From positions 1-21,583 of the forward strand of contig JAGGZG010000015.1 of the NCBI GenBank assembly GCA_021162125.1: DNA of 21,583 bases. Reading direction: 5' to 3'. Position numbers and translations under genes: made by a program. Position 1 is the stretch's first letter. Every line of letters starts with the position of its first letter. Positions 1 through 7,560 of this stretch are shown piece after piece. The notes under the pieces are model-generated. The model was not told the DNA's origin. It saw only the letters and a list, made by a program, of their open reading frames with translations, and did not search any database. This stretch comes from Anaerolineae bacterium (GTDB taxonomy: Bacteria > Chloroflexota > Anaerolineae > JACIWR01).

Positions 1-34
1 ATTGAAATCGCCTCTAGAGGGCTTGCAGCCGAGC

Positions 35-72
35 GTCCACCTGCGTGGACGCGCCTGTCCACGCAGGTGGAC
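35..72. repeat. Perfect 16-bp inverted repeat with palindromic arms
   Basis: Arms at 35-50 and 57-72 are exact reverse complements with a 6-nt loop. Each arm is itself palindromic: GTCCAC, then CTGC or GCAG, then GTGGAC. The hexamer GTCCAC/GTGGAC therefore appears four times in 38 bases. No T-run follows on the plus strand, so it is not a standard intrinsic terminator. It could be a REP-type element, the end of an upstream gene's transcript, or an operator. Confidence 0.75.
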
Positions 73-87
73 AGCCAGCTTTAGCTC

Positions 88-117
88 CTCAGGCGCGGTT
101 TCAACCGCTGGCCTGAG
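88..117. other. Second hairpin upstream of the ROK regulator
   Basis: CTCAGGC (88-94) pairs with GCCTGAG (111-117), and GCGGTT (95-100) pairs with AACCGC (103-108), leaving a 2-nt bulge at 109-110. It lies about 90 nt before the regulator start and 15 nt after the first inverted repeat. Its role is unknown. A leader structure or a site for the autoregulating ROK repressor are both possible. Confidence 0.55.
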
Positions 118-206
118 TAGTAACGAAATCCAAAGCTAATTATCCACCCTCTCAACCAACGAAGCGGCGCGATTACCGGAGCAATGATATCGTAAGGAAT
201 TCTGTT

Positions 207-1433
207 GTGAAAAAAGCCTTCCGCACAGGTGATCAGACACTAATACGCGAGATAAACCTCTCCATCATCCTTAACTGTTTGCGTAGCACTGCTCCTCTGT
301 CACGGTCTCAACTGGCCCAGATGACCGGCTTGAACAAGACCACCGTATCCAGCCTGGTAAAAGAACTACTGGACGGTGGTTTCATCAAGGAGGTCGGTCT
401 GGGAAATTCACACGGTGGTCGCCGCGCTGTAATGTTAGATCTAAACCCCAATGCGGGAAACATCATAGGGTTAGAGATAGGTGTTGATTTCATCTCAATC
501 ATCCTCACCGACTTCCGAGCACGAATTTTGTGGCGCAGCAAAAGGGAGACTGACCCAACACAAAACCAGGACACTATTCTGAACCTAGCCATTGAGCTTG
601 CACGAGATGCACGCGCCGCTGCCGGGCCGGATGGTGATTCCTTACTGGGCATTGGCATTGGAGTGCCCGGCCTAGTTGACTCCTCAAGCGGCGTGCTTCT
701 GTTTGCTCCCAATCTCAGATGGCGAGATGTCCCTATCAAAGACGTGTTTACCAGTGAACTTGGCATACCTGTGTTTGTTGACAACGACGCCAATGTTGCC
801 GCCTTAGGCGAGCGCTACCTGGGTATAGCTCAAAACACCGAGGATTTCATATATCTGGCAGCGGGGGCTGGGCTGGGTGGTGGTATCGTGCTGGGAGGCA
901 AACTCTACGGCGGGGTCGGTGGCTACGCTGGCGAAATCGGGCACATGACTATCGTCGAGAATGGGGAGCTTTGTAACTGCGGCAACAGGGGATGCTGGGA
1001 GACGCTGGTCAGTCAGAGAGCCATCATCAAACGTGCGCAGCGAGCCGCTGAGAGCCACAGGGAAAGTCGCATCGTAGAACTGTGCAAAGGGCAAATGGAA
1101 CAAATCTCAATATCAACTATCATTCAGGCTGCCAGTGAGGGCGATGAGACAGCAGAACGAGTCCTTGAAGAAACAGGCGTTTACCTGGGTGTTGGCATCG
1201 CTAACCTGATAAACGCCCTTAATCCCGCACTGGTCATCCTGGGAGGTGTCCTAAGCCTGGCCAGCGAATACCTTCTACCCGCTATTGAGAGAACCATCGA
1301 GGAACGATCCCTGGCCTGGCCCCGGCAAACGGTCAGGATCATGGCTTCGTCCTACGGTTCAGATGCTTGCGTCATGGGAGGGGTAGCACTAGTACTGCAT
1401 GACATTCTGAGAAGACCTACTCTAGCCACGTGA
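207..1433 (+). CDS. ROK-family transcriptional repressor (NagC/Mlc/XylR type)
   Basis: This is a 408-aa cytoplasmic sugar-responsive repressor. It has a winged helix-turn-helix (about residues 15-75, with the wing at HGGRRAVMLDLNP) fused to a ROK sugar-kinase-like domain. ROK motifs visible are GIGIGVPGLVD (149-158), VDNDAN (191-196), GEIGH (242-246) and the zinc-site motif CNCGNRGCWE (256-265). The length matches NagC/Mlc proteins. The start is GTG at 207, preceded by AAGGA at 194-198. It opens a cluster of sugar transport and metabolism genes on the same strand, and ROK regulators usually control adjacent sugar operons, so this one probably represses the genes from 1531 onward. The inducing sugar cannot be read from the sequence. 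Confidence 0.93.
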   Translation: MKKAFRTGDQTLIREINLSIILNCLRSTAPLSRSQLAQMTGLNKTTVSSLVKELLDGGFIKEVGLGNSHGGRRAVMLDLNPNAGNIIGLEIGVDFISIILTDFRARILWRSKRETDPTQNQDTILNLAIELARDARAAAGPDGDSLLGIGIGVPGLVDSSSGVLLFAPNLRWRDVPIKDVFTSELGIPVFVDNDANVAALGERYLGIAQNTEDFIYLAAGAGLGGGIVLGGKLYGGVGGYAGEIGHMTIVENGELCNCGNRGCWETLVSQRAIIKRAQRAAESHRESRIVELCKGQMEQISISTIIQAASEGDETAERVLEETGVYLGVGIANLINALNPALVILGGVLSLASEYLLPAIERTIEERSLAWPRQTVRIMASSYGSDACVMGGVALVLHDILRRPTLAT

Positions 1434-1490
1434 GGGCTCTGCTCTCTGAGTCCCCGTGGTTAGATTCGCCGCTTGAAGACACAGTTTCTT

Positions 1491-1507
1491 AAACAATCCG
1501 CCTGTTT
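1491..1507. promoter_or_regulatory. Possible operator dyad before the transport genes
   Basis: AAACA (1491-1495) and TGTTT (1503-1507) form a short dyad separated by 7 nt, inside an A/T-rich stretch between the ROK repressor and the next gene. NagC/Mlc-type ROK repressors bind A/T-rich dyads, and the position suits an operator. The arms are only 5 bp, so this is a weak inference. Confidence 0.25.
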
Positions 1508-1530
1508 TGCTAAAGAGGAGAATCAGCAAC

Positions 1531-2436
1531 ATGAAACGGATGCTACCAGTATCACTCTTATTGTCCCTGGCCCTGATTGTGAGTTGCGGGCCTTCACCGT
1601 CGGCCACTGCGACTCCTACCAGTACGCCAACCGTGGAATTCAAGACACCCCTTCCAGAACCTACAGAGGCCCAGGTGGTGCCCACCAACACGCCGGTGGC
1701 ACCTCCCCCTACCCCGACTCCTTTGCCTACTCCCGCAGAGGAGGAGGAAGAGGGCCCGGCAGTAACCGACATCATGGTCGAAATTCCGGCCGGTCCCTTC
1801 ACCATGGGTAATGACAACGGCAGGAAGGACGAAGCGCCGGCCCACGAGGTGGATCTGCCCGCCTTCGAGATTGACAAGTTCGAGGTAACCAACGCCGACT
1901 TTGCCCTGTTCGTGGAAACCACTGGTTATCAGACCGACGCGGAGAAGGTGGGGCTTTCCAGGATCTGGCGAGATGCGGCTGAGGGCAAGGACAATCACCC
2001 GGTGGTCTACGTCAGTTGGAACGACGCCGTGGCCTACTGCCAATGGGTGGGCAAGCGGCTGCCCACTGAGGCCGAGTGGGAGAAGGCCGCCCGGGGCACC
2101 GATGCACGTCTGTATCCATGGGGCAACGAGTACGATCCGAACAAGTTCAACGGCAAGGACGGTGGAATCCGTGGAACGACGGCCGTGGGCAGCTTCGCCG
2201 ATGGTGCCAGTCCTTACGGCGTTCTCGACATGGCCGGCAACGTCTGGGAGTGGACGGCCGACTGGTACGAGGCATATCCCGGCAGCAGCTACCAGTCGCC
2301 GTACTACGGAAAGCAGTTTAAAGTAGTGCGGGGCGGGGGGTGGTTCGAGACAGCCGATTTCGTGCGCACCACCGCCCGTAACGCCACCAGCGATACAGCG
2401 GCCAACGACGATCTCGGTTTTCGCTGTGCACGCTGA
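1531..2436 (+). CDS. Lipoprotein with FGE/SUMF1-type (formylglycine-generating enzyme-like) domain
   Basis: This is a 301-aa protein predicted to be exported and lipid-anchored. The N-terminus is a signal peptide ending in a lipobox (IVSC, Cys19). A Pro/Thr-rich linker (about 22-70) and an acidic patch (EEEEE, 70-74) follow. The FGE-sulfatase domain spans about 82-301, with MVEIPAGPFTMG (82-93), PVVYVSWNDAVAYC (157-170), RLPTEAEWEKAARG (176-189), DMAGNVWEW (233-241) and a terminal LGFRCAR. The RGGGW segment (267-271) lacks the paired redox cysteines of true formylglycine-generating enzymes, so sulfatase activation is unlikely. A structural or binding role is more likely. The chosen ATG has AAAGAGGAG 10 nt upstream; an upstream in-frame TTG at 1507 is less likely. 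It sits between the repressor and the sugar-binding protein, so it may be expressed with the transporter. Confidence 0.9.
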   Translation: MKRMLPVSLLLSLALIVSCGPSPSATATPTSTPTVEFKTPLPEPTEAQVVPTNTPVAPPPTPTPLPTPAEEEEEGPAVTDIMVEIPAGPFTMGNDNGRKDEAPAHEVDLPAFEIDKFEVTNADFALFVETTGYQTDAEKVGLSRIWRDAAEGKDNHPVVYVSWNDAVAYCQWVGKRLPTEAEWEKAARGTDARLYPWGNEYDPNKFNGKDGGIRGTTAVGSFADGASPYGVLDMAGNVWEWTADWYEAYPGSSYQSPYYGKQFKVVRGGGWFETADFVRTTARNATSDTAANDDLGFRCAR

Positions 2437-2542
2437 TAGTGGGTGGCAGATAGCGGAAAGGAGGGATGTCTGGCGACGAAATGAAACGGTCAAGACCTGT
2501 GGCAATGATGCAAAGCCCAACCATTTCTCAAGGAGGGGGAAA

Positions 2543-4057
2543 ATGAAAAAGCTCATTAGTCTGATCATGATCGCGGCCATGTTAACTGTCTTCGCACCCA
2601 CAGCCTTCGCCGCCCCGCCAGCGCAGGAAGGCCAGGACTACATTGTGCTGGCTGGTGACTGGCTGGCCAAGATTGCCGACAAGTACCTGGGCAATCCCTA
2701 TTCCTGGCCGGCCATCATGGCCCTCACCAACCAGAAACACCTCGCAGATAGTTCCTACGCCAGGATCGTCAATGCCGACCTCATCTACCCTGGCTGGAAA
2801 CTGTATGTGCCCAGTGAGACAGAGGCCGAGGCATTCCTGGCAACCTACGACAAGAACAAGCCAGAGATGCTGTACGCCGCCGGGCCCAAGGGCCAGCTCG
2901 TGGTCGGCAGTTGGTGGACAGCCGGCGGCGAGGCCGAGGGTCTGGCCGAGATGTTCAAGATCTACAAAGAGAAGTATCCCGACGTCGAGATCGTCAACGC
3001 CACCGTGGCCGGCGGAGCAGGCACCAACTTTAAGGCCGTGCTCAAGACCCGCCTGATCGGCGGCGATCCGCCGGACACCTTCCAGTTACACGCTGGCCTG
3101 GAGGTCGAGACCTACAGCCCGGAACAGTACCTCGAGCCCGTGGATGACATCTACGCCTCCGAGGGACTAGAAGCGGTCTTCCCGGCGGATCTGCTCTCGC
3201 TCCTCAAGTACAACGACCACTACTGGGGCGTCCCGGTGAACATCCATCGCTCCAACGTGCTGTGGTACAACAAAGCGGTCTTCGAGGCCAACGGCCTGAC
3301 CCCACCGACCACCTTCGAGGAGTTCAGGAATGTGGCCGAGACCCTCAAGGCGGCCGGTATCCAGCCGTTTGTGATGGGCACCAAGGATGGCTGGGAAGCC
3401 GGGCACATCTTTGAGGACGTGCTGGCCGGCACGCTGGGCGCTGAGAAGTACAAGGGCCTGTGGACCGGCGCCACCCCGTGGACTGATCCGGGGGTCACCC
3501 AGGCACTGGAGAACTTCAAGATGATGCTCAGCTACGCCAACCCCGATCACTCAGCCCACACCTGGGATAGCGCCGGCGAGTTCCTGATCGCGGGCACGGG
3601 GGGCATGATGATCATGGGCGACTGGACCGATGGCTGGTTCACGTCCAAAGGTTTCGACGGCTACGGCTGGGCACCGCCGCCGGGCACCGACGGCATCTTC
3701 GTCGCTCTGTCCGACAGCTTTGCCCTGCCAAAGAACGCTCCGAACGAAGAGAACGCCCGCAACTGGCTGAAGGTCTGTGGCTCCCTGGAGGGCCAGGAGG
3801 CCTTCAATCCGAAGAAAGGCTCCATCTGCGCCCGCACCGACTGCGATCCGGCTCTGTTCAACGAGTATCTGCAATCGGCCATGGTGGACTGGAGCCAGGA
3901 TGCCATCGTACCCAGCGTGATTCACGGGGCAGCGGCCAAGGAATCCTGGGTCACGGACTACAAAGACGTGATCACCCTATTCGTCGCCAGTGGTGATGTG
4001 GCCGCCGCGCAGGCTGGCTTACAGCAAGCGTGTGTGGACGCTGGTGTCTGCCAGTAA
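2543..4057 (+). CDS. Sugar ABC transporter substrate-binding protein with N-terminal LysM domain
   Basis: This is a 504-aa exported solute-binding protein. The signal peptide is about residues 1-23 (cleavage near AFA|AP). A LysM-like domain follows (about 31-90: DYIVLAGDWLAKIADKYLG through LIYPGWKLYVP). The family 1 extracellular solute-binding domain begins near GQLVVGSWWTAGG (118-129) and includes GGDPPDTFQLHAG (173-185). That segment resembles glucose/mannose binders of the Thermus type. No lipobox cysteine follows the signal peptide, so LysM may be the tether. Several cysteines lie near the C-terminus and could form disulfides. The start at 2543 has AGGAGG 6 nt upstream and gives a proper signal peptide; the longer in-frame start at 2426 overlaps the previous gene and does not. 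Two permease genes follow. Confidence 0.93.
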   Translation: MKKLISLIMIAAMLTVFAPTAFAAPPAQEGQDYIVLAGDWLAKIADKYLGNPYSWPAIMALTNQKHLADSSYARIVNADLIYPGWKLYVPSETEAEAFLATYDKNKPEMLYAAGPKGQLVVGSWWTAGGEAEGLAEMFKIYKEKYPDVEIVNATVAGGAGTNFKAVLKTRLIGGDPPDTFQLHAGLEVETYSPEQYLEPVDDIYASEGLEAVFPADLLSLLKYNDHYWGVPVNIHRSNVLWYNKAVFEANGLTPPTTFEEFRNVAETLKAAGIQPFVMGTKDGWEAGHIFEDVLAGTLGAEKYKGLWTGATPWTDPGVTQALENFKMMLSYANPDHSAHTWDSAGEFLIAGTGGMMIMGDWTDGWFTSKGFDGYGWAPPPGTDGIFVALSDSFALPKNAPNEENARNWLKVCGSLEGQEAFNPKKGSICARTDCDPALFNEYLQSAMVDWSQDAIVPSVIHGAAAKESWVTDYKDVITLFVASGDVAAAQAGLQQACVDAGVCQ

Positions 4058-4070
4058 ACGTTACTGACCG

Positions 4071-4115
4071 GTGAGGCAGCTCACTCGCGTTCCCCCGCGT
4101 TTTGGGCTGCCTCAC
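4071..4115 (+). terminator. Hairpin between binding-protein and permease genes
   Basis: GTGAGGCAGC (4071-4080) pairs perfectly with GCTGCCTCAC (4106-4115) across a 25-nt loop, followed by a weak T-rich stretch (TTCTTTGT). It begins 13 nt after the binding-protein stop codon. In other ABC sugar operons, hairpins at this point protect or partly terminate the message so that binding protein exceeds permease. That role is inferred here. Confidence 0.6.
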
Positions 4116-4134
4116 TTCTTTGTGGAGGGTGCTC

Positions 4135-5034
4135 ATGCGACGTCTGACCTGGGAACGGGTAGTCTCCATATTGCTACTAACCCCCTCAGTTATCGCCATC
4201 GCCATTTTCGTGTACGGATTTATCGGCTGGACGGCCTACGTATCCCTGACCAAATGGGATCAACTCCTCCCCGACTTTACCCTGGTCGGCCTGCGCAATT
4301 ATCAGAAGCTGTTCGCTAACCAGCGCTTCCGAATTGACCTGCGCAACACTGTGGTGTTCACGGCATTGTTCCTAATCTCATGTCTGGTCATCGGACTGGT
4401 GCTGGCCATCCTGCTCGACCGGCGCATACGGGGAGAGGGGCTCTTCCGCAGTATTTATCTGTTTCCGATGTCCATCTCCTTCATCGTCACCGGCGTGGTC
4501 TGGCGCTGGCTGCTTAACCCGGGCAGCGCCGAGCTGGGTAGCACGGGGATCAACTCGCTGTTCGATTCCTTGGGCCTGGGTTTCCTTAAAACTGGCTGGT
4601 ATACCGACCCCAAAATTGGCATCATAGCCGTGGTCATCGCTGCCACCTGGCAGATGTCCGGCTACACCATGGCCCTGTACCTCGCCGGACTGCGCGGCAT
4701 CCCCGACGAGTTGCGCGAGGCAGCGCGGGTGGATGGAGCCACGGAATGGCAGATCCTACGCCACATCATCCTACCGCTCTTGCAACCAATCACCCTCAGT
4801 GCCGTCATCATCCTGGGGCACATCTCGCTCAAAATCTACGACCTCGTCGTAGCCATGACCGGGCCCGGCATCGGTTTCTCCTGCGACGTGCCGGCCTACT
4901 TCATGTGGGATACCACATTCCGTGGCAACCACTTCGCCCGAGGAGCGTCAATCGCTATCGTATTGCTGGTGATGGTTGCCATCCTCATCGTCCCATACCT
5001 GGTGTACAGCACCCGCACGGAGGCTGAGCTATGA
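4135..5034 (+). CDS. Sugar ABC transporter permease, MalF type
   Basis: This is a 299-aa inner-membrane permease of the carbohydrate uptake CUT1 type. It has multiple hydrophobic segments, beginning with one at about residues 10-35. The cytoplasmic EAA loop that contacts the ATPase is clear: ELREAARVDGATEWQILRHI followed by LP. ATG at 4135 was chosen because GGAGGG lies just upstream (4124-4129); the in-frame TTG at 4102 lies inside the preceding hairpin. The stop overlaps the next permease start as ATGA (5031-5034), which indicates translational coupling. With the second permease it should form the membrane channel for the sugar captured by the 2543-4057 product. Confidence 0.94.
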   Translation: MRRLTWERVVSILLLTPSVIAIAIFVYGFIGWTAYVSLTKWDQLLPDFTLVGLRNYQKLFANQRFRIDLRNTVVFTALFLISCLVIGLVLAILLDRRIRGEGLFRSIYLFPMSISFIVTGVVWRWLLNPGSAELGSTGINSLFDSLGLGFLKTGWYTDPKIGIIAVVIAATWQMSGYTMALYLAGLRGIPDELREAARVDGATEWQILRHIILPLLQPITLSAVIILGHISLKIYDLVVAMTGPGIGFSCDVPAYFMWDTTFRGNHFARGASIAIVLLVMVAILIVPYLVYSTRTEAEL

Positions 5035-5930
5035 CCACGCAACTGGATGAACCCCGGGGAAGCGCCAGACCAAAGACACGCTGGCAGCGCATCCTCATCT
5101 ACAGCGTCTTGATTATCTTCGCCTTCTTCTACCTGATGCCGGTGTACGTCTTGCTCGTCACCAGCATGAAGGGCTTCGCCGAGGTGAGCCTGTACAGAAT
5201 GTGGCATTTGCCCTCGGGGTTGCACTTCGATAGCTTCAGCAAAGCCTGGTTCGGCAGCGTAGAAGAAGGATTCCGTGGGCTGAACGTGAACTTCATGAAC
5301 AGCGTGTACCTCACCATCCCGGCCACTATTCTCTCGGCCATGATCGGTTCGATCAACGGATACATATTGGCCAAGTGGAAGTTTCGGGGCTCTAATGTGC
5401 TCTTCCTCCTGCTCCTGTTTGGGATGTTCATTCCCTATCAGAGTATCCTCATCCCGCTGGTGCAAACGCTTCAGAAGATAAACATCTTCGGCGTACGGCT
5501 CTACGGCTCCATCCCCGGCCTGATTCTGACCCACGTGATCTATGGCATTCCTATTACCACCCTGATCTTCCGCAACTATTACGCCAACGTGCCCACAGAG
5601 TTGGTCGAAGCGGCCCGCATTGACGGGGCGAACATCTTTGGCGTTTACCGGCACGTACTGTTTCCGCTGTCCATGCCAGGGTTCGTGGTGGTGATGATCT
5701 GGCAATTTACCTCCATCTGGAATGATTTCCTGTTCGCAGTTACGATCACCAGTAACCCGGCGACCCAGCCCATCACTGTCGGTTTGAATAACCTGGCGGG
5801 CAGCTACATCGTCGAGTGGAACGTGCAGATGGCCGGAGCCTTGATAGCCGCGTTACCCACCTTGCTGGTGTACATTTTCCTGGGGCGCTATTTCATGCGC
5901 GGCCTTCTGGCCGGATCGTTGAAAGGGTAA
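5031..5930 (+). CDS. Sugar ABC transporter permease, MalG type
   Basis: This is a 299-aa inner-membrane permease, the second half of the CUT1 channel. It has a hydrophobic segment near the N-terminus (about residues 21-43) and several more along its length. The EAA loop reads ELVEAARIDGANIFGVYRHV followed by LFP. It overlaps the preceding permease by 4 nt. No ATP-binding subunit gene follows or occurs elsewhere in the window, so the transporter probably relies on a shared MsmX/UgpC-type ATPase encoded elsewhere, a common arrangement for CUT1 systems. The gene is followed by a 205-nt structured gap before the metabolic genes. Confidence 0.94.
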   Translation: MTTQLDEPRGSARPKTRWQRILIYSVLIIFAFFYLMPVYVLLVTSMKGFAEVSLYRMWHLPSGLHFDSFSKAWFGSVEEGFRGLNVNFMNSVYLTIPATILSAMIGSINGYILAKWKFRGSNVLFLLLLFGMFIPYQSILIPLVQTLQKINIFGVRLYGSIPGLILTHVIYGIPITTLIFRNYYANVPTELVEAARIDGANIFGVYRHVLFPLSMPGFVVVMIWQFTSIWNDFLFAVTITSNPATQPITVGLNNLAGSYIVEWNVQMAGALIAALPTLLVYIFLGRYFMRGLLAGSLKG

Positions 5931-5943
5931 GTTGAAAGCTCCG

Positions 5944-6073
5944 AGCCGAGGCATAAATGCCCCGGCTGAGCAGCCCAATCCTGCTAAAGGCGGGCTATCG
6001 GTGCGCTCGAACGGTCGTATAGGGTACCTCCAGCCCCCTTCTGCTGCTTAGCCTGGAGATTCGAGCTCCAGGC
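5944..6073 (+). other. Structured gap with hairpins between transport and metabolic genes
   Basis: Three paired elements lie in the gap 5931-6135. These are AGCCGAGGCA (5944-5953) with TGCCCCGGCT (5958-5967, one mismatch, TAAA loop); AGCCC (5972-5976) with GGGCT (5992-5996); and GCCTGGAG (6051-6058) with CTCCAGGC (6066-6073, 7-nt loop). None has a T-run, so they are more likely RNA-stability or attenuation elements than classical terminators. No convincing promoter for the downstream genes is visible here. Confidence 0.5.
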
Positions 6074-6135
6074 CGGGCTTACGACGCCACGTGTCACCCT
6101 ATTTGGGAACCATCCTGGAAAAGGGAAAGGAATTC

Positions 6136-6708
6136 ATGGGAAGCACGTACCAATACTTCGAAGAAACGAGCAAAATTCTGCAAAACATGCCCCTGGCCGA
6201 GATCGCTCAGGTGATTGACATCCTGAAGCGGGCCCGAACCGAGGGCCAGCGCATCTTCGTCATGGGCAACGGCGGCAGCGCGGCCATGGCCTCCCACTTT
6301 GTCTGTGACCTGGGCAAGGGAACGGTGCAGGAGGGGAAGACGCGCTTCAAGGTAATATCCCTGAACGACAACACACCACTCTTAACGGCCTACGCCAACG
6401 ACTGTGGCTACGACACGGTCTTCGCCGAGCCGCTGGCTTCGCTGGCCGAGCCGGGCGACGTGGCCATGGCTATCAGTTCCAGCGGCAACTCGCCCAACGT
6501 GTTGCGCGCGATGGACGTGGCACGGGAACGCGGTCTCACAACTATCGGCATCACGGGCTTCGAAGGCGGCCGGCTCAAAGAGAAGGTGGACGTGTGCGTG
6601 ATCGTGCCCGCCGATTCCCGGCACCCTGACGGTATGCAGCACGCTGAGGACGGCCAATGGGTGGTGCTCCACGCCATCTTTGCTGCTATATGCTATGGAA
6701 TTGAGTGA
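6136..6708 (+). CDS. SIS-domain phosphosugar isomerase, GmhA-like
   Basis: This 190-aa protein matches the length and layout of sedoheptulose-7-phosphate isomerase (GmhA). Sugar-phosphate-binding motifs are MGNGGSAAMASHF (43-55) and SSSGNSPNVLRA (114-125). Against E. coli GmhA from memory, the catalytic Glu65 position is Asp58, the Gln172 position is Glu171, and the catalytic His180 is kept as His179. It may therefore be a paralogous isomerase acting on a different ketose or aldose phosphate. The ATG at 6136 has GAAAGGAA just upstream; the in-frame GTG at 6091 lacks a ribosome-binding site. The neighbouring HAD phosphatase and HldE-like kinase fit a heptose-type pathway. Confidence 0.87.
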   Translation: MGSTYQYFEETSKILQNMPLAEIAQVIDILKRARTEGQRIFVMGNGGSAAMASHFVCDLGKGTVQEGKTRFKVISLNDNTPLLTAYANDCGYDTVFAEPLASLAEPGDVAMAISSSGNSPNVLRAMDVARERGLTTIGITGFEGGRLKEKVDVCVIVPADSRHPDGMQHAEDGQWVVLHAIFAAICYGIE

Positions 6709-6729
6709 GCGTGGGGCATAACGGGGCTA

Positions 6730-7557
6730 ATGAGATTTTTGAACGACACCCGCATTGAAGTCATCAATCCCCACATCCAACGCGGCCACATCCGTCACGC
6801 ACTGTTCGACTTTGACGGCACCATTTCGCTGATCCGCGAGGGGTGGCAGGGGGTGATGATCCCCATGATGGTCGAGATCCTGCTGGAGACCCCCCGACAC
6901 GAGTCCGAGGAAGAACTGTGCGCCGTGGTCACCGAGTTCGTGGACCGGCTGACGGGCAAGCAAACCATCTATCAGATGATCCAGCTCTGTGATGAGATGC
7001 GCCAACGTGGGGGAGAGCCCCTGGCCCCACTGGAATACAAATGGATGTACCTCGACCGGTTGTGGGAGCGCATCAAAGGGCGCGTGGCCGGGCTGAAGAG
7101 CGGCGAGATCGAGCCAGCGGAGATGATGGTGCCCGGCGCGGTGCCGATGCTGGAGGCCCTGCGTGACCGGGGGGTGATCTGCTATCTGGCCTCGGGGACT
7201 GACGAGGGCTACGTGTTGGATGAGGCGGCGGCCCTGGGGCTGCCGCCGTACTTCGCCCACATCTACGGCGCGCTGGACGATTACCAGAACTACTCCAAGA
7301 GGATGGTCATTGAGCGCATCCTCGACGAAAACCGTATGAGCGGCCCCGAACTCGTGACCTTTGGCGATGGCTACGTTGAGATCGAGGACACCAAGTCCGT
7401 GGGGGGCATCGCGGTGGGGGTCGCCTCCGACGAGGCCAACCGCCGGGGGATCAACGAATGGAAGCGAGAGCGGCTGATCCAGGCCGGCGCCGATCTTATC
7501 ATCCCCGACTTTCGCCAGCACGAGCGGCTGCTGGCCTATCTGTTTGCAGAGGATTGA
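6730..7557 (+). CDS. HAD-superfamily hydrolase (sugar-phosphate phosphatase candidate)
   Basis: This is a 275-aa cytoplasmic HAD phosphatase. Motif I is DFDGT (residues 27-31, nucleophile Asp27 and acid Asp29). Motif II is the SGT in CYLASGTDEGY. The conserved Lys is likely in YSKRMVIERIL, and motif IV is FGDGYVEIEDTK. A cap insertion lies between motifs I and II (about residues 40-130). It is longer than the classical heptose-bisphosphate phosphatase GmhB (about 190 aa), so a GmhB role is possible but not shown. It starts 21 nt after the isomerase gene and ends 3 nt before the next gene, consistent with one operon. Its ribosome-binding site is weak. Confidence 0.88.
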   Translation: MRFLNDTRIEVINPHIQRGHIRHALFDFDGTISLIREGWQGVMIPMMVEILLETPRHESEEELCAVVTEFVDRLTGKQTIYQMIQLCDEMRQRGGEPLAPLEYKWMYLDRLWERIKGRVAGLKSGEIEPAEMMVPGAVPMLEALRDRGVICYLASGTDEGYVLDEAAALGLPPYFAHIYGALDDYQNYSKRMVIERILDENRMSGPELVTFGDGYVEIEDTKSVGGIAVGVASDEANRRGINEWKRERLIQAGADLIIPDFRQHERLLAYLFAED

Positions 7558-7560
7558 CCG

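Noticed and set aside
1531..2436. True formylglycine-generating (sulfatase-activating) enzyme
   Set aside because: The required cysteine pair in the C-terminal core is absent, and no sulfatase gene is nearby.
1594..2601. Long minus-strand open frame opposite the FGE-like lipoprotein gene
   Set aside because: It shadows a clearly coding plus-strand gene, has no family motifs, and arises from high GC.
6045..6080. tRNA-like T-arm (GGAGATTCGAGCTCC) in the gap before the isomerase gene
   Set aside because: The 7-nt loop is out of register with a T-loop, and no matching acceptor, D or anticodon arms are found around it.
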